From an uncultured Synechococcus sp. (GTDB taxonomy: Bacteria > Cyanobacteriota > Cyanobacteriia > PCC-6307 > Cyanobiaceae), in the NCBI GenBank assembly GCA_937930135.1, contig CALGVO010000186.1, positions 1 to 64,000 of the forward strand: 64,000 bases of DNA, given 5' to 3'. This document shows, in pieces, positions 18,013 through 26,635 of the stretch. The position numbers and the translations under genes are program-made. The notes below the pieces were generated by a model that did no database searches, had not been told where the DNA came from, and saw only the letters and a program-made list of their open reading frames with translations. Numbering within the stretch: position 1 is the stretch's first letter; every line of letters starts with the position of its first letter.

Positions 18013-19808
18013 TGGAGACTGCCGCCATCCGGCAGGGCTCCATGGCGGCGATTGATTGGCTGATCCTCGTTCTCTATCTGATGGGGACCCTGGTCCTCGG
18101 CCTCTGGCTGGCGCGGCGTAATCGTGGAGAGGACGACTATTTCGTGGCTGGCCGCAGTCTCAGTGGCTGGCTCGCTGGGGCCTCGATGGCGGCCACCACC
18201 TTCTCCATCGATACGCCTCTTTATGTGGCTGGGCTTGTGGGCAGCCGTGGGCTTGCGGCCAACTGGGAGTGGTGGGGATTCGGTCTGGCCCATGTGGCGA
18301 TGGCCGTGGTCTTCGCGCCGCTCTGGCGGCGCAGTGGTGTGCTCACCGACGCGGCCTTCACCGAGCTGCGCTATGGCGGCCCGGCAGCCGCCTGGCTGCG
18401 AGGGATCAAAGCGTTTCTGCTGGCGCTTCCGGTCAATTGCATTGGTATCGGTTATGCCTTTCTCGCGATGCGCAAGGTGGTGGAGGCGCTCGGGATTGTT
18501 TCGGGTCAGCCGCTTCCCGCTTTTGCGGGCTTCTCTGACACCGTGCTTCTGCTGGCGATTGTGGCCGCCCTCGTGCTCATCTACACCGCCGCCGGTGGAC
18601 TCTGGGCTGTGGTGGTGACTGATGTTGTGCAGCTTGTGCTGGCCCTGCTGGGAGCCCTGGCGGTGGCCTGGGCTGCCATCCATGCCGCCGGGGGGATGGA
18701 TGCCCTCCTCAGCAGCCTCGATGCCCTCGGCCGTCCGGAACTGCTGTCGCTGCTGCCCTGGCGCTGGACGAATGGAGGCTTTGACTGGATCGGTGGCGCT
18801 GGCATCAGTGTGTCCACCTTCCTGGCCTATCTGACTGTGCAGTGGTGGAGCTTCCGCCGCAGTGACGGCGGCGGGGAGTTCATCCAGCGCATGCTGGCGA
18901 CGAAGGACGAACAGCAGGCGCGCCTCGCCGGTTGGGTGTTCCTGGTGGTGAACTATCTCGTGCGCAGCTGGCTCTGGGTGTTGGTGGCGCTTGCCGGGCT
19001 GGTGCTGCTTCCGAATCAGGGCGACTGGGAGCTCAGCTATCCAGCCTTGGCGGTTCAGTACCTTCCGCCGGTTGTGCTCGGGCTTGTTGTGGTGTCATTG
19101 GTGGCCGCCTTCATGAGCACGGTGAGCACCTCCGTGAACTGGGGGGCCAGCTATCTCACCCATGATCTTTACCAACGGTTTCTGAGACCAGGGGCCACCC
19201 AGCGCGAGCTGCTGTTGATTGGTCAGCTGATGAGTGTGCTGTTGGTGTTACTAGGGGTGATCACCGCTCTGATCAGCGACAGCATCGGCACGGTGTTCCG
19301 TTTGGTGATCGCCATCGGCACCGGGCCCGGCGTTGTGCTCGTGCTGCGCTGGTTCTGGTGGCGGATCAACGCCGCCGCTGAGCTGGCCGCCATGCTCTGC
19401 GGCTTCGGCATCGGCCTCAGCACCTCGGTGGTTCCCGTCCTCCAGATCGCCGATTACGGCTTGCGTCTGATCATCACCACTACCCTGACCGCTGTGGTGT
19501 GGCTGGTGGTGATGCTGAGCACTCCACCGGAATCTGCGGCGGTGCTCGAGCGCTTCGTGCAGCAGGTGCAGCCCCCCGGGCCCGGCTGGCGCCGTTGGCG
19601 TCAGCCGGAATCCAGCGCAACAGCCGAGTCCCTGCCGGCACTCGTCTTGCGTTTCCTGTTGAGCAGTGCTGTGCTCTTTGGTGCCCTGCTTGGATCGGGT
19701 GCCTTTCTGCTCCATCAGCAGCTCAGCGGCTGGTTGGGTCTGATGGTCACGGTGATTAGCCTGACCCTGCTGCTGCGCACGGGCCGCCGCAGGCGCCTGA
19801 TGGTCTGA
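18012..19808 (+). CDS. Sodium:solute symporter (SSS family)
   Basis: A 598-residue polytopic membrane protein with about 13 hydrophobic segments. The N-terminal half has the family features: a first helix (DWLILVLYLMGTLVLGLW), then RNRGEDDYFVAGRSLSGW, the hallmark of SSS transporters. It should use the sodium gradient to import an organic solute. The substrate is not evident; proline, pantothenate and acetate carriers share this pattern. ATG at 18012 overlaps the rlmN stop by one base; ATG at 18042, just before the first helix, is an alternative. Confidence 0.88.
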
Positions 19809-19820
19809 TCACCACTCAGA

Positions 19821-19967
19821 ATGGCCGAAAGCCTCCGTTCCGTGAGTTTCTTCCGCACCACCCTGTTGCCCGTGCTGATCGTGGCCCTCTTTGCCCTGGC
19901 CCTGGTCGCGGTGAGCGCCCGCATCTGGCTCCCCGGAGACATGCTGGCTCCGGCCCCGATCGGCTGA
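19821..19967 (+). CDS. Small single-pass membrane protein
   Basis: A 48-residue gene with a polar N-terminus (about 12 residues), one strongly hydrophobic helix (about 13-34) and a short Pro-rich tail. It starts 12 bases after the symporter stop on the same strand, so it may be a small accessory subunit of that carrier; this is inferred from position only. I do not recognise the family. Confidence 0.6.
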   Translation: MAESLRSVSFFRTTLLPVLIVALFALALVAVSARIWLPGDMLAPAPIG

Positions 19968-19983
19968 GATTACGATCAGCGCT

Positions 19984-20790
19984 ATGGCTGAGCGACGCAC
20001 TGAAGATGCTGATGACGGGTTGGCCAACCTGTCGATTGATCCCGATGTGTTGGCTCGTGAGTTGGCGGCGGAGCTCCTTGGGGACCCCCTCGACGACATC
20101 GCTGTCGAGGACCTTGAGGATGATGCGCTCCATAGCGCCCGAGAATGCGATGAAGGCCTGCTCTGGCTTGCGCAGGGGCATGAGCAGCGTCTTCAGGGTC
20201 TGAGGGTGTTCTGTGAACACCGGGATCCCCGGTCCGTTCCTCTGCTGTTGCCATTGCTGCGTGAGGCCTGTCCGGTGGTGCGCATGAGTGCCGTGTATGC
20301 CTTGGGGCGTAATCCCTCACCGCTGGCTGTGGCCTCACTGCTCCAGCTGTTGGAGGTCGACAGCAACGCCTATGTGCGCAAGGCCGCGGCCTGGAGCCTG
20401 GGGAACTACCCCGATGCTCCCGTCCTCAATCCCCTGATCCGATCCCTGCAGGTGGATGTGGCCTCGGTGCGTCTGTGGGCCTCCGTGTCCTTGGCGGAAG
20501 CGGGCATCACCTCACCGGCCAAGGCCGATTTGGCCGCAGGTCAGCTGCTCATCAGTCTGAGGATCGACAGTGAACCGGTGGTGCGCAGCAACTGCATCTG
20601 GGCGCTGGGTCGTCTGGTGGATCAGTTGGTGGAACCGCGTCGCGCTGATGTGGTGGAAGCCTTGGTGAATGCCCTGCTTCACGATCAGGAGACATCGGTG
20701 CGTGATGAGGCTCGGACGGCCCTGGAGCAACTCGAGAATCCCGACATCCTCGAACGGCTGCAGACTCTGGTGGACGAAGGGTTGCTCTGA
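19984..20790 (+). CDS. HEAT-repeat protein (PBS-lyase-type HEAT repeats)
   Basis: A 268-residue soluble alpha-solenoid protein. From about residue 75 there are roughly five HEAT units of about 31 residues, each with the pattern hydrophobic-x-x-L-x-D-x-x-x-x-V-R-x-x-A-x-x-A-L (for example SVPLLLPLLREACPVVRMSA). Such repeats make protein-binding scaffolds. The best-known cyanobacterial relatives are bilin lyases such as CpcE, but this one is upstream of DUF2997-Ycf35-ferredoxin rather than beside a phycobiliprotein gene, so a lyase role is not assumed. Confidence 0.8.
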   Translation: MAERRTEDADDGLANLSIDPDVLARELAAELLGDPLDDIAVEDLEDDALHSARECDEGLLWLAQGHEQRLQGLRVFCEHRDPRSVPLLLPLLREACPVVRMSAVYALGRNPSPLAVASLLQLLEVDSNAYVRKAAAWSLGNYPDAPVLNPLIRSLQVDVASVRLWASVSLAEAGITSPAKADLAAGQLLISLRIDSEPVVRSNCIWALGRLVDQLVEPRRADVVEALVNALLHDQETSVRDEARTALEQLENPDILERLQTLVDEGLL

Positions 20791-20894
20791 GCGGACCTGA
20801 GGAAGCCGGAAGGCGTCGAAGCCGGCTCCTGTCACAGCTGCGCGACAACCCCAGTTGAGTTTACCTAGCATCCTGTCTGCAGTGTTGATGGTGC

Positions 20895-21098
20895 ATGCCC
20901 CAGCGCACACTCCGATTCCGGATCCATGCGGATGGTCGGGTCGAAGAGCGAGTCGAAGGAGTGGAGGGTGAGGCCTGCCTCGCTCTCACCGAACGCCTTG
21001 AAGCGGCACTTGGCTCGGTGGTGCGTCGTGAATCCACTCCTGAGGCCTACAACACCAACGCCCAACAGATCCAAACCGTCCCTGTCGAGCACGTCTGA
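20895..21098 (+). CDS. DUF2997 family protein
   Basis: A 67-residue protein matching the small cyanobacterial/plastid-lineage DUF2997 family: an RTLRFRIHADGRVEERVEGVEG beta-hairpin followed by an amphipathic helix and a polar tail. It overlaps the ycf35 start by one base (TGATG). The pairing of DUF2997 with DUF1257/Ycf35 is conserved, so the two products probably act together. Biochemical function is unknown. Confidence 0.82.
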   Translation: MPQRTLRFRIHADGRVEERVEGVEGEACLALTERLEAALGSVVRRESTPEAYNTNAQQIQTVPVEHV

Positions 21099-21490
21099 TG
21101 TCCCATTTCAGCACCGTCAGAACCGAGCTCCGTCAGCGTGAACCGCTGATGGCTGCCCTGCGCGATCTGGGTTACGAGCCGGAATCCGGGTCTCGTCCTG
21201 TGCGCGGCTATCGCGGCCAGACCATCGACGCGGACCTGGCCGTGACCCTGCAGGACGGCGGTGATCTCGGTTTCCGTTGGAATGCCGCGACTAGGGCCTA
21301 TGAGTTGGTCACGGACCTCGACCTCTGGCGTCAGCCCGTGCCGGTGGAGCGCTTTCTTTCCCTGCTCACCCAGCGGTATGCCCTCAACACCGTGCTGACG
21401 GCCAGCACGGATGAGGGCTTCACGGTGAGTGAACAGCGCAACTGCCAGGACGGTTCCATCGAGCTGGTCGTGACCCGTTGGGACGCCTGA
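21098..21490 (+). CDS. ycf35: Ycf35 / DUF1257 family protein
   Basis: A 130-residue protein of the DUF1257 family, encoded in many algal plastids as ycf35. Recognisable features are the MSHFSTVRTELR beginning, the RGYRGQTIDADLAV segment, and the GFRWNAATRAYELVTDLD segment. It is coupled to DUF2997 by a one-base overlap and followed within 15 bases by a ferredoxin gene. The function is not established; the cluster suggests redox or photosynthesis-related work. Confidence 0.9.
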   Translation: MSHFSTVRTELRQREPLMAALRDLGYEPESGSRPVRGYRGQTIDADLAVTLQDGGDLGFRWNAATRAYELVTDLDLWRQPVPVERFLSLLTQRYALNTVLTASTDEGFTVSEQRNCQDGSIELVVTRWDA

Positions 21491-21505
21491 GCCCGCTTTT
21501 TTTCG

Positions 21506-21901
21506 GTGTCCCCTTCAATCGATCCTTCGGCTGCCTATCGCGCCCCGGCCACTGTTCCTGAGTCCCGCAGCGGTCATGAGCCGCTGCTGGGAGGAGCTCT
21601 TCGGGAAAAAGCCGTTTGGGTGGATGAAGCGGTGTGTATCGGCTGCCGTTATTGCGCCCACGTGGCTGGCAATACGTTCGTGATTGAACCGCGGCTCGGA
21701 CGCTCCCGCGCGATCCGGCAGGACGGCGACAGCACCGCGTGCATTCAGGAGGCGATCGACACCTGCCCGGTGGACTGCATTCATTGGGTCGCCTTTGAAG
21801 AGCTTGATGCGCTCAAGGCCCGCCTCGATGCCATGGAGCTGCTGCCGATGGGGCTCCCTTCGCCGGCGCGCCCGAAGCGTCAACGGCCTCGAGCTTCATG
21901 A
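21506..21901 (+). CDS. Ferredoxin-like iron-sulfur protein
   Basis: A 131-residue protein with a bacterial-type cluster site: C-I-G-C-R-Y-C followed about 40 residues later by D-T-C-P-V-D-C, enough for one [4Fe-4S] cluster with extra cysteines. About 40 N-terminal residues precede the domain. The start is GTG at 21506. The stop overlaps the next gene's ATG (ATGA), indicating that ferredoxin and aldo/keto reductase are made together. It probably carries electrons to or from a partner; the neighbouring reductase is the first candidate. Confidence 0.88.
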   Translation: MSPSIDPSAAYRAPATVPESRSGHEPLLGGALREKAVWVDEAVCIGCRYCAHVAGNTFVIEPRLGRSRAIRQDGDSTACIQEAIDTCPVDCIHWVAFEELDALKARLDAMELLPMGLPSPARPKRQRPRAS

Positions 21902-23118
21902 GTGACACCGTGCGGTGCCACGCTCTGCCCACCCGTCGTTTCGGCCGGACGGAACTACCGATGCCGATCCTCTCATTGGGAGGCATGCGCTTTCAGCAGA
22001 GCTGGACCGATCTCGCCGCTGAGGCGATCACGCACGCGTCGCAGCAACAGCTGGAGGCCACCCTGCGCCGGGCCGTGGCCTGCGGTTTTCATCATGTGGA
22101 GACCGCGCGCCATTACGGCAGCTCCGAGCGCCAGCTGGGCTGGGCGCTACCTCAGGTGCCCGATGCCGAGCGGATTCTGCAGACCAAGATTCCCCCCGGG
22201 GACGATGCGGCGGCCTTCGAGCAGGAGCTCAGCCTCAGCGTGGAACGACTGGGCGGAGCCCGGATCGATCTTTTGGCCATTCATGGCATCAACCGGCCGG
22301 AACATTTGGAGCAGACCCTTCGTCCCGGCGGCTGTCTGGAGGTGGTGCGGCGTTGGCAACAGCTTGGCCGGGTGGGCCATGTGGGGTTTTCCACCCATGG
22401 AACCACCGATCTGATCGTCGAGGCGATTCGCAGTGATGCCTTCGATTACGTGAATCTGCATTGGTATTACATCCGCCAGGACAACGAACCGGCGATCGAG
22501 GCGGCAGCGCAGCACGACATGGGGGTGTTCATCATCAGCCCCACCGACAAGGGCGGGCATCTGCACACGCCATCGCCCCGTCTTCAGGCGTTGTGTGAAC
22601 CGCTGCATCCGATCGTGTTCAACGATCTGTTCTGCCTGCGGGATTCCCGCGTTCACACGATCAGCGTTGGCGCCGCCCGTCCCGACGATCTCGACCTCCA
22701 TCTGGAGGCGGTGGCCCGGCTCGATCAGGTGGATCAGCTGCTGCCCCCGGTGGAGCGGCGCCTGGAGGATGCCGCCAGGCAGGCCCTCGGATCCGCCTGG
22801 CTGGAGAGCTGGCATCGGGGTCTGCCGCCCTGGGATCAGACGCCTGGAGGCATCAATGTGCCGGTGCTGCTCTGGTTGCATGGGCTGGTGGAGGCCTGGG
22901 GGCTGGAGGGTTATGCCCGCGCCCGCTATGGCCTCCTCGGCAAAGGCAGCCATTGGTTCCCCGGTGCCAATGCTGATCCGCTCGATCAGTACGTGTCGGA
23001 GGCGGAGTTGCTTGCTGTTCTGGGTGCCAGCCCCTGGGCTAGGGAGATTCCCTCCATCCTGCGGTCTCTACGGACCCGGGTGGGTGGTGCCGTGGGCGAG
23101 CGGCTGTCCAGCGCCTGA
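21898..23118 (+). CDS. Aldo/keto reductase of the COG1453 type with a degenerate ferredoxin-like C-terminus
   Basis: A 406-residue cytosolic oxidoreductase. The N-terminal 270 residues form the TIM barrel: RRFGRTELPMPILSLGG, the active-site region ETARHYGSSE with Tyr, and LLAIHGIN. The remaining 130 residues align by motif (INVPVLLWLHGL, YGLLGKGSHWFPGANA) to the C-terminal [4Fe-4S] ferredoxin domain of COG1453 reductases, but the expected CxxCxxC and CP motifs are gone; I see no cysteine there. It is coupled to the preceding ferredoxin by a four-base overlap. The substrate is unknown. Confidence 0.82.
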   Translation: MSDTVRCHALPTRRFGRTELPMPILSLGGMRFQQSWTDLAAEAITHASQQQLEATLRRAVACGFHHVETARHYGSSERQLGWALPQVPDAERILQTKIPPGDDAAAFEQELSLSVERLGGARIDLLAIHGINRPEHLEQTLRPGGCLEVVRRWQQLGRVGHVGFSTHGTTDLIVEAIRSDAFDYVNLHWYYIRQDNEPAIEAAAQHDMGVFIISPTDKGGHLHTPSPRLQALCEPLHPIVFNDLFCLRDSRVHTISVGAARPDDLDLHLEAVARLDQVDQLLPPVERRLEDAARQALGSAWLESWHRGLPPWDQTPGGINVPVLLWLHGLVEAWGLEGYARARYGLLGKGSHWFPGANADPLDQYVSEAELLAVLGASPWAREIPSILRSLRTRVGGAVGERLSSA

Positions 23119-23145
23119 GCACTGTCGCACCGTCGTCTATCGGTG

Positions 23146-23898
23146 TCAGTCCGCTGAAGTGCCCAGAGGCAGCTTGGCAGGCATCCCCACGGCGCGGGGG
23201 TAGGTGGCTGGACAGGTCGCCAGCGGACGCAACCGCAGCAGGTGGCGCGGTCCTTTGTCGGCCGGAAGGTCGCGTTGTTGACAAGCCAGCAGGCTGGCGT
23301 TGAGCGGCTGCAGGGCGTTGCCGAGGTGGTGTGCATCGGCTTCGGTCCAGCGACCGCGGTAGAGCAGTGCTTCGCCGTCCTTCTGCAGCAGAGGCACCAG
23401 ATATTCCGCCACCACGGGGGCTGAGGCGACGGCCCGCGCCATCGCCCGATCGAAGCAGCCGCGGCAGGCGGGATCCTGGCCCGTGCGCTCAATCCTTTCG
23501 GTTCTCACCTGCACCCGATCAGCCAGACCAAGGCTGTCGGCCATGGCTATGACTGCGGCGGTCTTGCGACCGACGGAATCGACCAGGGTGAGCTGGGCTC
23601 CGGGCAGGGCGATCGCCACCGCCAGGCCGGGAAAGCCGCCGCCGGTTCCCACATCGATGCAGCGGAGCGGGGTCTGCGGGGCTTGGAGTTCGTTGAGCAG
23701 GGGCCAGAGACTATCGAGCACCTGGGCCACCCAGAAATCAGCCCCCTCCACCAGGCGGGTGAGATTGACGCGTTGATTCCAGCTGCGCAATTCCTCCTGC
23801 AAGGTGACGAACTGTTCCAGCTGCCGGGGGGACGGCGTCCAGCCGAGGGCTTGCCACAGATCGGGACCGGGACCGTCAAAACGGGACGGTTTCGCCAT
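23146..23898 (-). CDS. rsmG: 16S rRNA (guanine-527-N7)-methyltransferase RsmG (GidB)
   Basis: Methylates N7 of G527 in 16S rRNA using SAM. The 250-residue protein has the SAM-binding motif [18 protein letters not shown] and the second motif [10 protein letters not shown], both diagnostic for RsmG/GidB. ATG at 23898 begins the conserved part; the upstream extension to 24096 overlaps the divergent J-domain gene and is rejected. Its C-terminal end is convergent with the aldo/keto reductase gene. Confidence 0.94.
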   Translation of the reverse strand: MAKPSRFDGPGPDLWQALGWTPSPRQLEQFVTLQEELRSWNQRVNLTRLVEGADFWVAQVLDSLWPLLNELQAPQTPLRCIDVGTGGGFPGLAVAIALPGAQLTLVDSVGRKTAAVIAMADSLGLADRVQVRTERIERTGQDPACRGCFDRAMARAVASAPVVAEYLVPLLQKDGEALLYRGRWTEADAHHLGNALQPLNASLLACQQRDLPADKGPRHLLRLRPLATCPATYPRAVGMPAKLPLGTSAD

Positions 23899-23936
23899 GG
23901 CGTTCCGTACGGCGGTTCTCCCTAGGATGCCTCCCG

Positions 23937-24533
23937 GTGGAAGGCTTTGAGCCGGGCGTGGCAGACAACCGGACCCTCTACGACGTGTTGGCCGTGCCGC
24001 CAGAGGCCGATACCGATGCCTTGCGGCGTGCGTTTCGCCGCCGCAGCAAGGCGCTGCACCCCGACACCACCGCGTTACCCCAGGAGCAGGCGGCACGGGA
24101 GTTTCAGCGACTCTGTGAGGCCTACGCCCAGCTTGCCGATCCTGTGCAGCGCCGCCGTTACGATGCGGGTCTGCAGGCGACGTCGACGGTCAGCGTTGCC
24201 CCCGTGCCGTCTCCCGATGCCGCCTCTGCGGATTCCGGCTGGGGGAGCGTCGGCGTGCGCCGCCCTCTCTCTGGAGGGGAATGGTTGTCGATTGTGATGT
24301 TGGTGGCGGCCCTGCTGCTTTGCCTGCTGCTCGGTGTGGGCGGTGCCTGGCTTCGGGGTGTGGAGCTCCAGGTGGCGCCGAGTTGGCTGCAGCAGGAGCA
24401 GACTTGGGATCAGTTGGAACCGCTTTCCCGACGTGATGACCGCCCTGCCGCCGGGCCAGACCCCTCTGAATCAGCATTCCCTGCGCTCTCTGGAGCTCTG
24501 GTTGGAGAGCCTGGGGGCCAGCCGCAGCTGTGA
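23937..24533 (+). CDS. J-domain (DnaJ-like) membrane-anchored protein
   Basis: A 198-residue protein with an N-terminal J domain (about residues 12-76) including HPD at 41-43, which stimulates Hsp70 ATPase. A single hydrophobic segment (about 117-139) follows, then a short tail. This suggests a J protein that recruits DnaK to a membrane. GTG at 23937 is the longest start; GTG at 23958, just before the J domain, is equally possible. The 3' end overlaps the DUF3143 gene by 98 bases in another frame. Confidence 0.85.
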   Translation: MEGFEPGVADNRTLYDVLAVPPEADTDALRRAFRRRSKALHPDTTALPQEQAAREFQRLCEAYAQLADPVQRRRYDAGLQATSTVSVAPVPSPDAASADSGWGSVGVRRPLSGGEWLSIVMLVAALLLCLLLGVGGAWLRGVELQVAPSWLQQEQTWDQLEPLSRRDDRPAAGPDPSESAFPALSGALVGEPGGQPQL

Positions 24534-24702
24534 TGATCCCTGCGTTTGGCGTTGGCATCAGCCGGAGTGGTCGGCGGAGATTCGTCTGGAGCAGGAGGAT
24601 CTCTGCGTCAGTTGGCAGGCCTCGGGCCATGGCTCACAGCGAACCTTCCCCTACGGATTGCCCCGTTTGGATGTGGAGGCGGCGATGCGGGCCGGTCCCT
24701 GA
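24436..24702 (+). CDS. DUF3143 family protein
   Basis: An 88-residue cyanobacterial protein with the family pattern: [19 protein letters not shown], then a Trp-rich beta region (WRWHQPEWSAEIRLEQEDL), and the end DVEAAMRAGP. J-domain gene plus DUF3143 is a recurring pair in cyanobacteria. ATG at 24436 lies inside the preceding gene, so the two overlap out of frame by 98 bases. Function unknown. Confidence 0.8.
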   Translation: MTALPPGQTPLNQHSLRSLELWLESLGASRSCDDPCVWRWHQPEWSAEIRLEQEDLCVSWQASGHGSQRTFPYGLPRLDVEAAMRAGP

Positions 24703-24742
24703 TCGGGGCGTCATGATGGGGGCGTTGATCGGGCCGAGTGTC

Positions 24743-25033
24743 ATGGCCGCAACCACAACCTCCCCGCGCCTGTCCAAGCGGTTCGTCACGCCCGCCGCCC
24801 GGGTGGCGAGCACGGCACGTCATTTGGATTCTGGCGTCTTCGGACGGCGGGATGTTTTTGCTGAGGGCCTCTGGCCCTCGATCAAGGTGCGCCTGGAAAT
24901 GGCCGGTTGGTCACCGTCCCAGATCGACCAGATCCATGAACAGTTGCGCCAGGGCTGGACGCTGCCGATGGCGGTGCGCCACGTGGCCATGCGCCATGGG
25001 GCCTGTCCACTGCGCTCAAGACCTCTGGGCTGA
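24743..25033 (+). CDS. Hypothetical protein
   Basis: A 96-residue soluble protein that I do not recognise. The middle is the most protein-like: RRDVFAEGLWPSIKVRLEMAGWSPSQIDQIHEQLRQGW, a helical segment with a W-S-P-x-Q-I-D turn. ATG at 24743 is chosen; ATG at 24713 would add ten residues. It follows DUF3143 by about 40 bases and converges with the small gene downstream. Confidence 0.6.
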   Translation: MAATTTSPRLSKRFVTPAARVASTARHLDSGVFGRRDVFAEGLWPSIKVRLEMAGWSPSQIDQIHEQLRQGWTLPMAVRHVAMRHGACPLRSRPLG

Positions 25034-25038
25034 GCGCT

Positions 25039-25194
25039 TCAGCGGCAGACTTCGCTCCTGTCTTCGGAGCTGGTCGACAGCGGCCCACAGTTGAACCAGC
25101 GAACCAGGCCGATCTCCACGTCGGTGAACAGCACCAGAATGCCACCGCAGAGAAGGATCACGGCCACGGTGGCCCAGGTCTGGCGGCTGGTCAT
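25039..25194 (-). CDS. Small single-pass membrane protein downstream of bioD
   Basis: A 51-residue gene with a short N-terminus, one hydrophobic helix (about 8-24: WATVAVILLCGGILVLF), then a polar tail with three scattered cysteines in the whole protein. It starts 14 bases after the bioD stop on the same strand, so it is probably cotranscribed with the biotin operon. Family not recognised. Confidence 0.55.
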   Translation of the reverse strand: MTSRQTWATVAVILLCGGILVLFTDVEIGLVRWFNCGPLSTSSEDRSEVCR

Positions 25195-25208
25195 GGCAGA
25201 GGGTGCTG

Positions 25209-25868
25209 TCAGAGCAGAAGTCGCTCGAACTTAGGCCCCAGCTCCTGCCGTTGCCATGTGTCCTGCAGGCTGGCGGCATCGAGAGGATCAAGCCTGGGAA
25301 TCTGGGCCAACACCGGAACGCCGCCGAACTGTTCCAGGGTGCGGGGGTTGTCGGCATGCAGCGGGCCGTTGAGGAACAGGCCCAGCACCGGGATCGAGCG
25401 TCGCTTCAGTGCTTCCAGGCTCAAGAGTGTGTGGTTGAGCGTGCCGAGGCCGCTGCGCGCCACCAGCACCACCGGCAGTTGCCACCGTTCCAGCTGATCG
25501 ATCTGCAGCCAGTGGCGATTGAGGGGCACGTGCAGTCCCCCGGCGGTCTCGATCACCAGGGGATGGCCGTTCGTCTCGGGTGGCACAAGGCGGTCCGGAT
25601 CGATCGTCTGTGCCTCCATCTCGGCAGCCCAGTGGGGCGAGACGGCTGCGTGAAAGGCATAGGCTTCCGGCAGCTGCCGTTCCACCGGCAGCTGGAGCAC
25701 AGCCGTCAGCCAGGCGCGATCCCCCCCCTGCTCCAGGCCGCTCTGCACCGGTTTCCAGTACCAGGCCTCCAGCCCCTGCACCAGCAGCGCGCTCACCACG
25801 GTTTTGCCCACATCGGTGTCGGTGCCGCACACCACCAGCCGGGGATCACAGCGAGGGCGCTCACTCAT
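25209..25868 (-). CDS. bioD: Dethiobiotin synthetase
   Basis: ATP-dependent carboxylation and ring closure of 7,8-diaminopelargonic acid to dethiobiotin. The 219-residue protein has the characteristic P-loop GTDTDVGKT (residues 15-23), KPVQSG, and VIETAGG-type motifs. ATG at 25868 overlaps the bioC stop by four bases; an in-frame extension to 26345 is antisense-like and rejected. It is the last recognised biotin gene of this operon. Confidence 0.95.
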   Translation of the reverse strand: MSERPRCDPRLVVCGTDTDVGKTVVSALLVQGLEAWYWKPVQSGLEQGGDRAWLTAVLQLPVERQLPEAYAFHAAVSPHWAAEMEAQTIDPDRLVPPETNGHPLVIETAGGLHVPLNRHWLQIDQLERWQLPVVLVARSGLGTLNHTLLSLEALKRRSIPVLGLFLNGPLHADNPRTLEQFGGVPVLAQIPRLDPLDAASLQDTWQRQELGPKFERLLL

Positions 25869-26635
25869 CGCTGCAGCAGCAGGATCTGAATCGTCCAGGT
25901 CAGTCTGAACCGTCCGTCGGACTCCGAGACGGGCCAGTGACGGCCCAGCTGTCGCCAGGCACGCACCCCCAGCGGTTCCACCGGGGTGCTGCCGGCTCCA
26001 ACGCGGCGCATCGGTCGAAGCAGGGCGGCCACGCTTCGGGCCTGTGTGGTGAAGTGATGCAGGGATCGGTGCCGCACGGCTCTGGCCGGGACAGCTTCGA
26101 GCAGGCTGGTGGCGGTTGGCAGAGGCAGAGCGGTGCAGGTCTGGCCGGATGCACTGGCTGCCTGATGCCATTGCCTGAAGCTGCCGTGAACCGGTAGGGC
26201 GAGGGCGAGCCAGCCGGCAGGGGCGAGCGCCTCGTACCACTGCTGCATGCGCAGGCAGGGATCGTCGAGCCAGTGCAAGCAGAAACTGGAGGCCAGCACC
26301 TGGGGGGGGGCAGGCCAGGGTGGGAGCCCCTGTTGCAGGTCCCACCTCTGCGTGTCAGGCCGCTGGCTCTGGCGCGCCAGCATCGCTTCGCTGCCATCGA
26401 GGCGGCCAACGGACTGGCCCGGATGCAAGGTTTCGAGTGCATCGGCCAGCATCCCCGTGCCTGCTCCGAGATCCAGCCAGCGTCCTCGTGGTAACGGTCG
26501 GCGGCGGCAGAGGCCGGCCAGACGCCAGGCCACGGCCCGTTGCAGTCCGGCATGCTTGACGTAATGAGGGGCAGCCCGGTCAAAACGCTGCAGCACCTGG
26601 TGTCGCCAGGGTTGCTCCCCGGGGGAGAGCTCCAT
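25865..26635 (-). CDS. bioC: Malonyl-ACP O-methyltransferase BioC
   Basis: Methylates the free carboxyl of malonyl-ACP so that the fatty acid machinery can extend it to pimeloyl-ACP methyl ester. The 256-residue protein has the SAM-binding motif WLDLGAGTGMLADAL (about 53-67) and a class I fold. It starts at ATG 26635, overlapping the bioK TGA by one base (GTG at 26638 is the alternative), and overlaps bioD by four. The identity rests on the operon plus the fold. Confidence 0.88.
   Translation of the reverse strand: MELSPGEQPWRHQVLQRFDRAAPHYVKHAGLQRAVAWRLAGLCRRRPLPRGRWLDLGAGTGMLADALETLHPGQSVGRLDGSEAMLARQSQRPDTQRWDLQQGLPPWPAPPQVLASSFCLHWLDDPCLRMQQWYEALAPAGWLALALPVHGSFRQWHQAASASGQTCTALPLPTATSLLEAVPARAVRHRSLHHFTTQARSVAALLRPMRRVGAGSTPVEPLGVRAWRQLGRHWPVSESDGRFRLTWTIQILLLQR

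Noticed and set aside
20855..20871. TTGAGT/TAGCAT pair before DUF2997
   Set aside because: Only five bases separate the boxes, too close for a sigma-70-type promoter.
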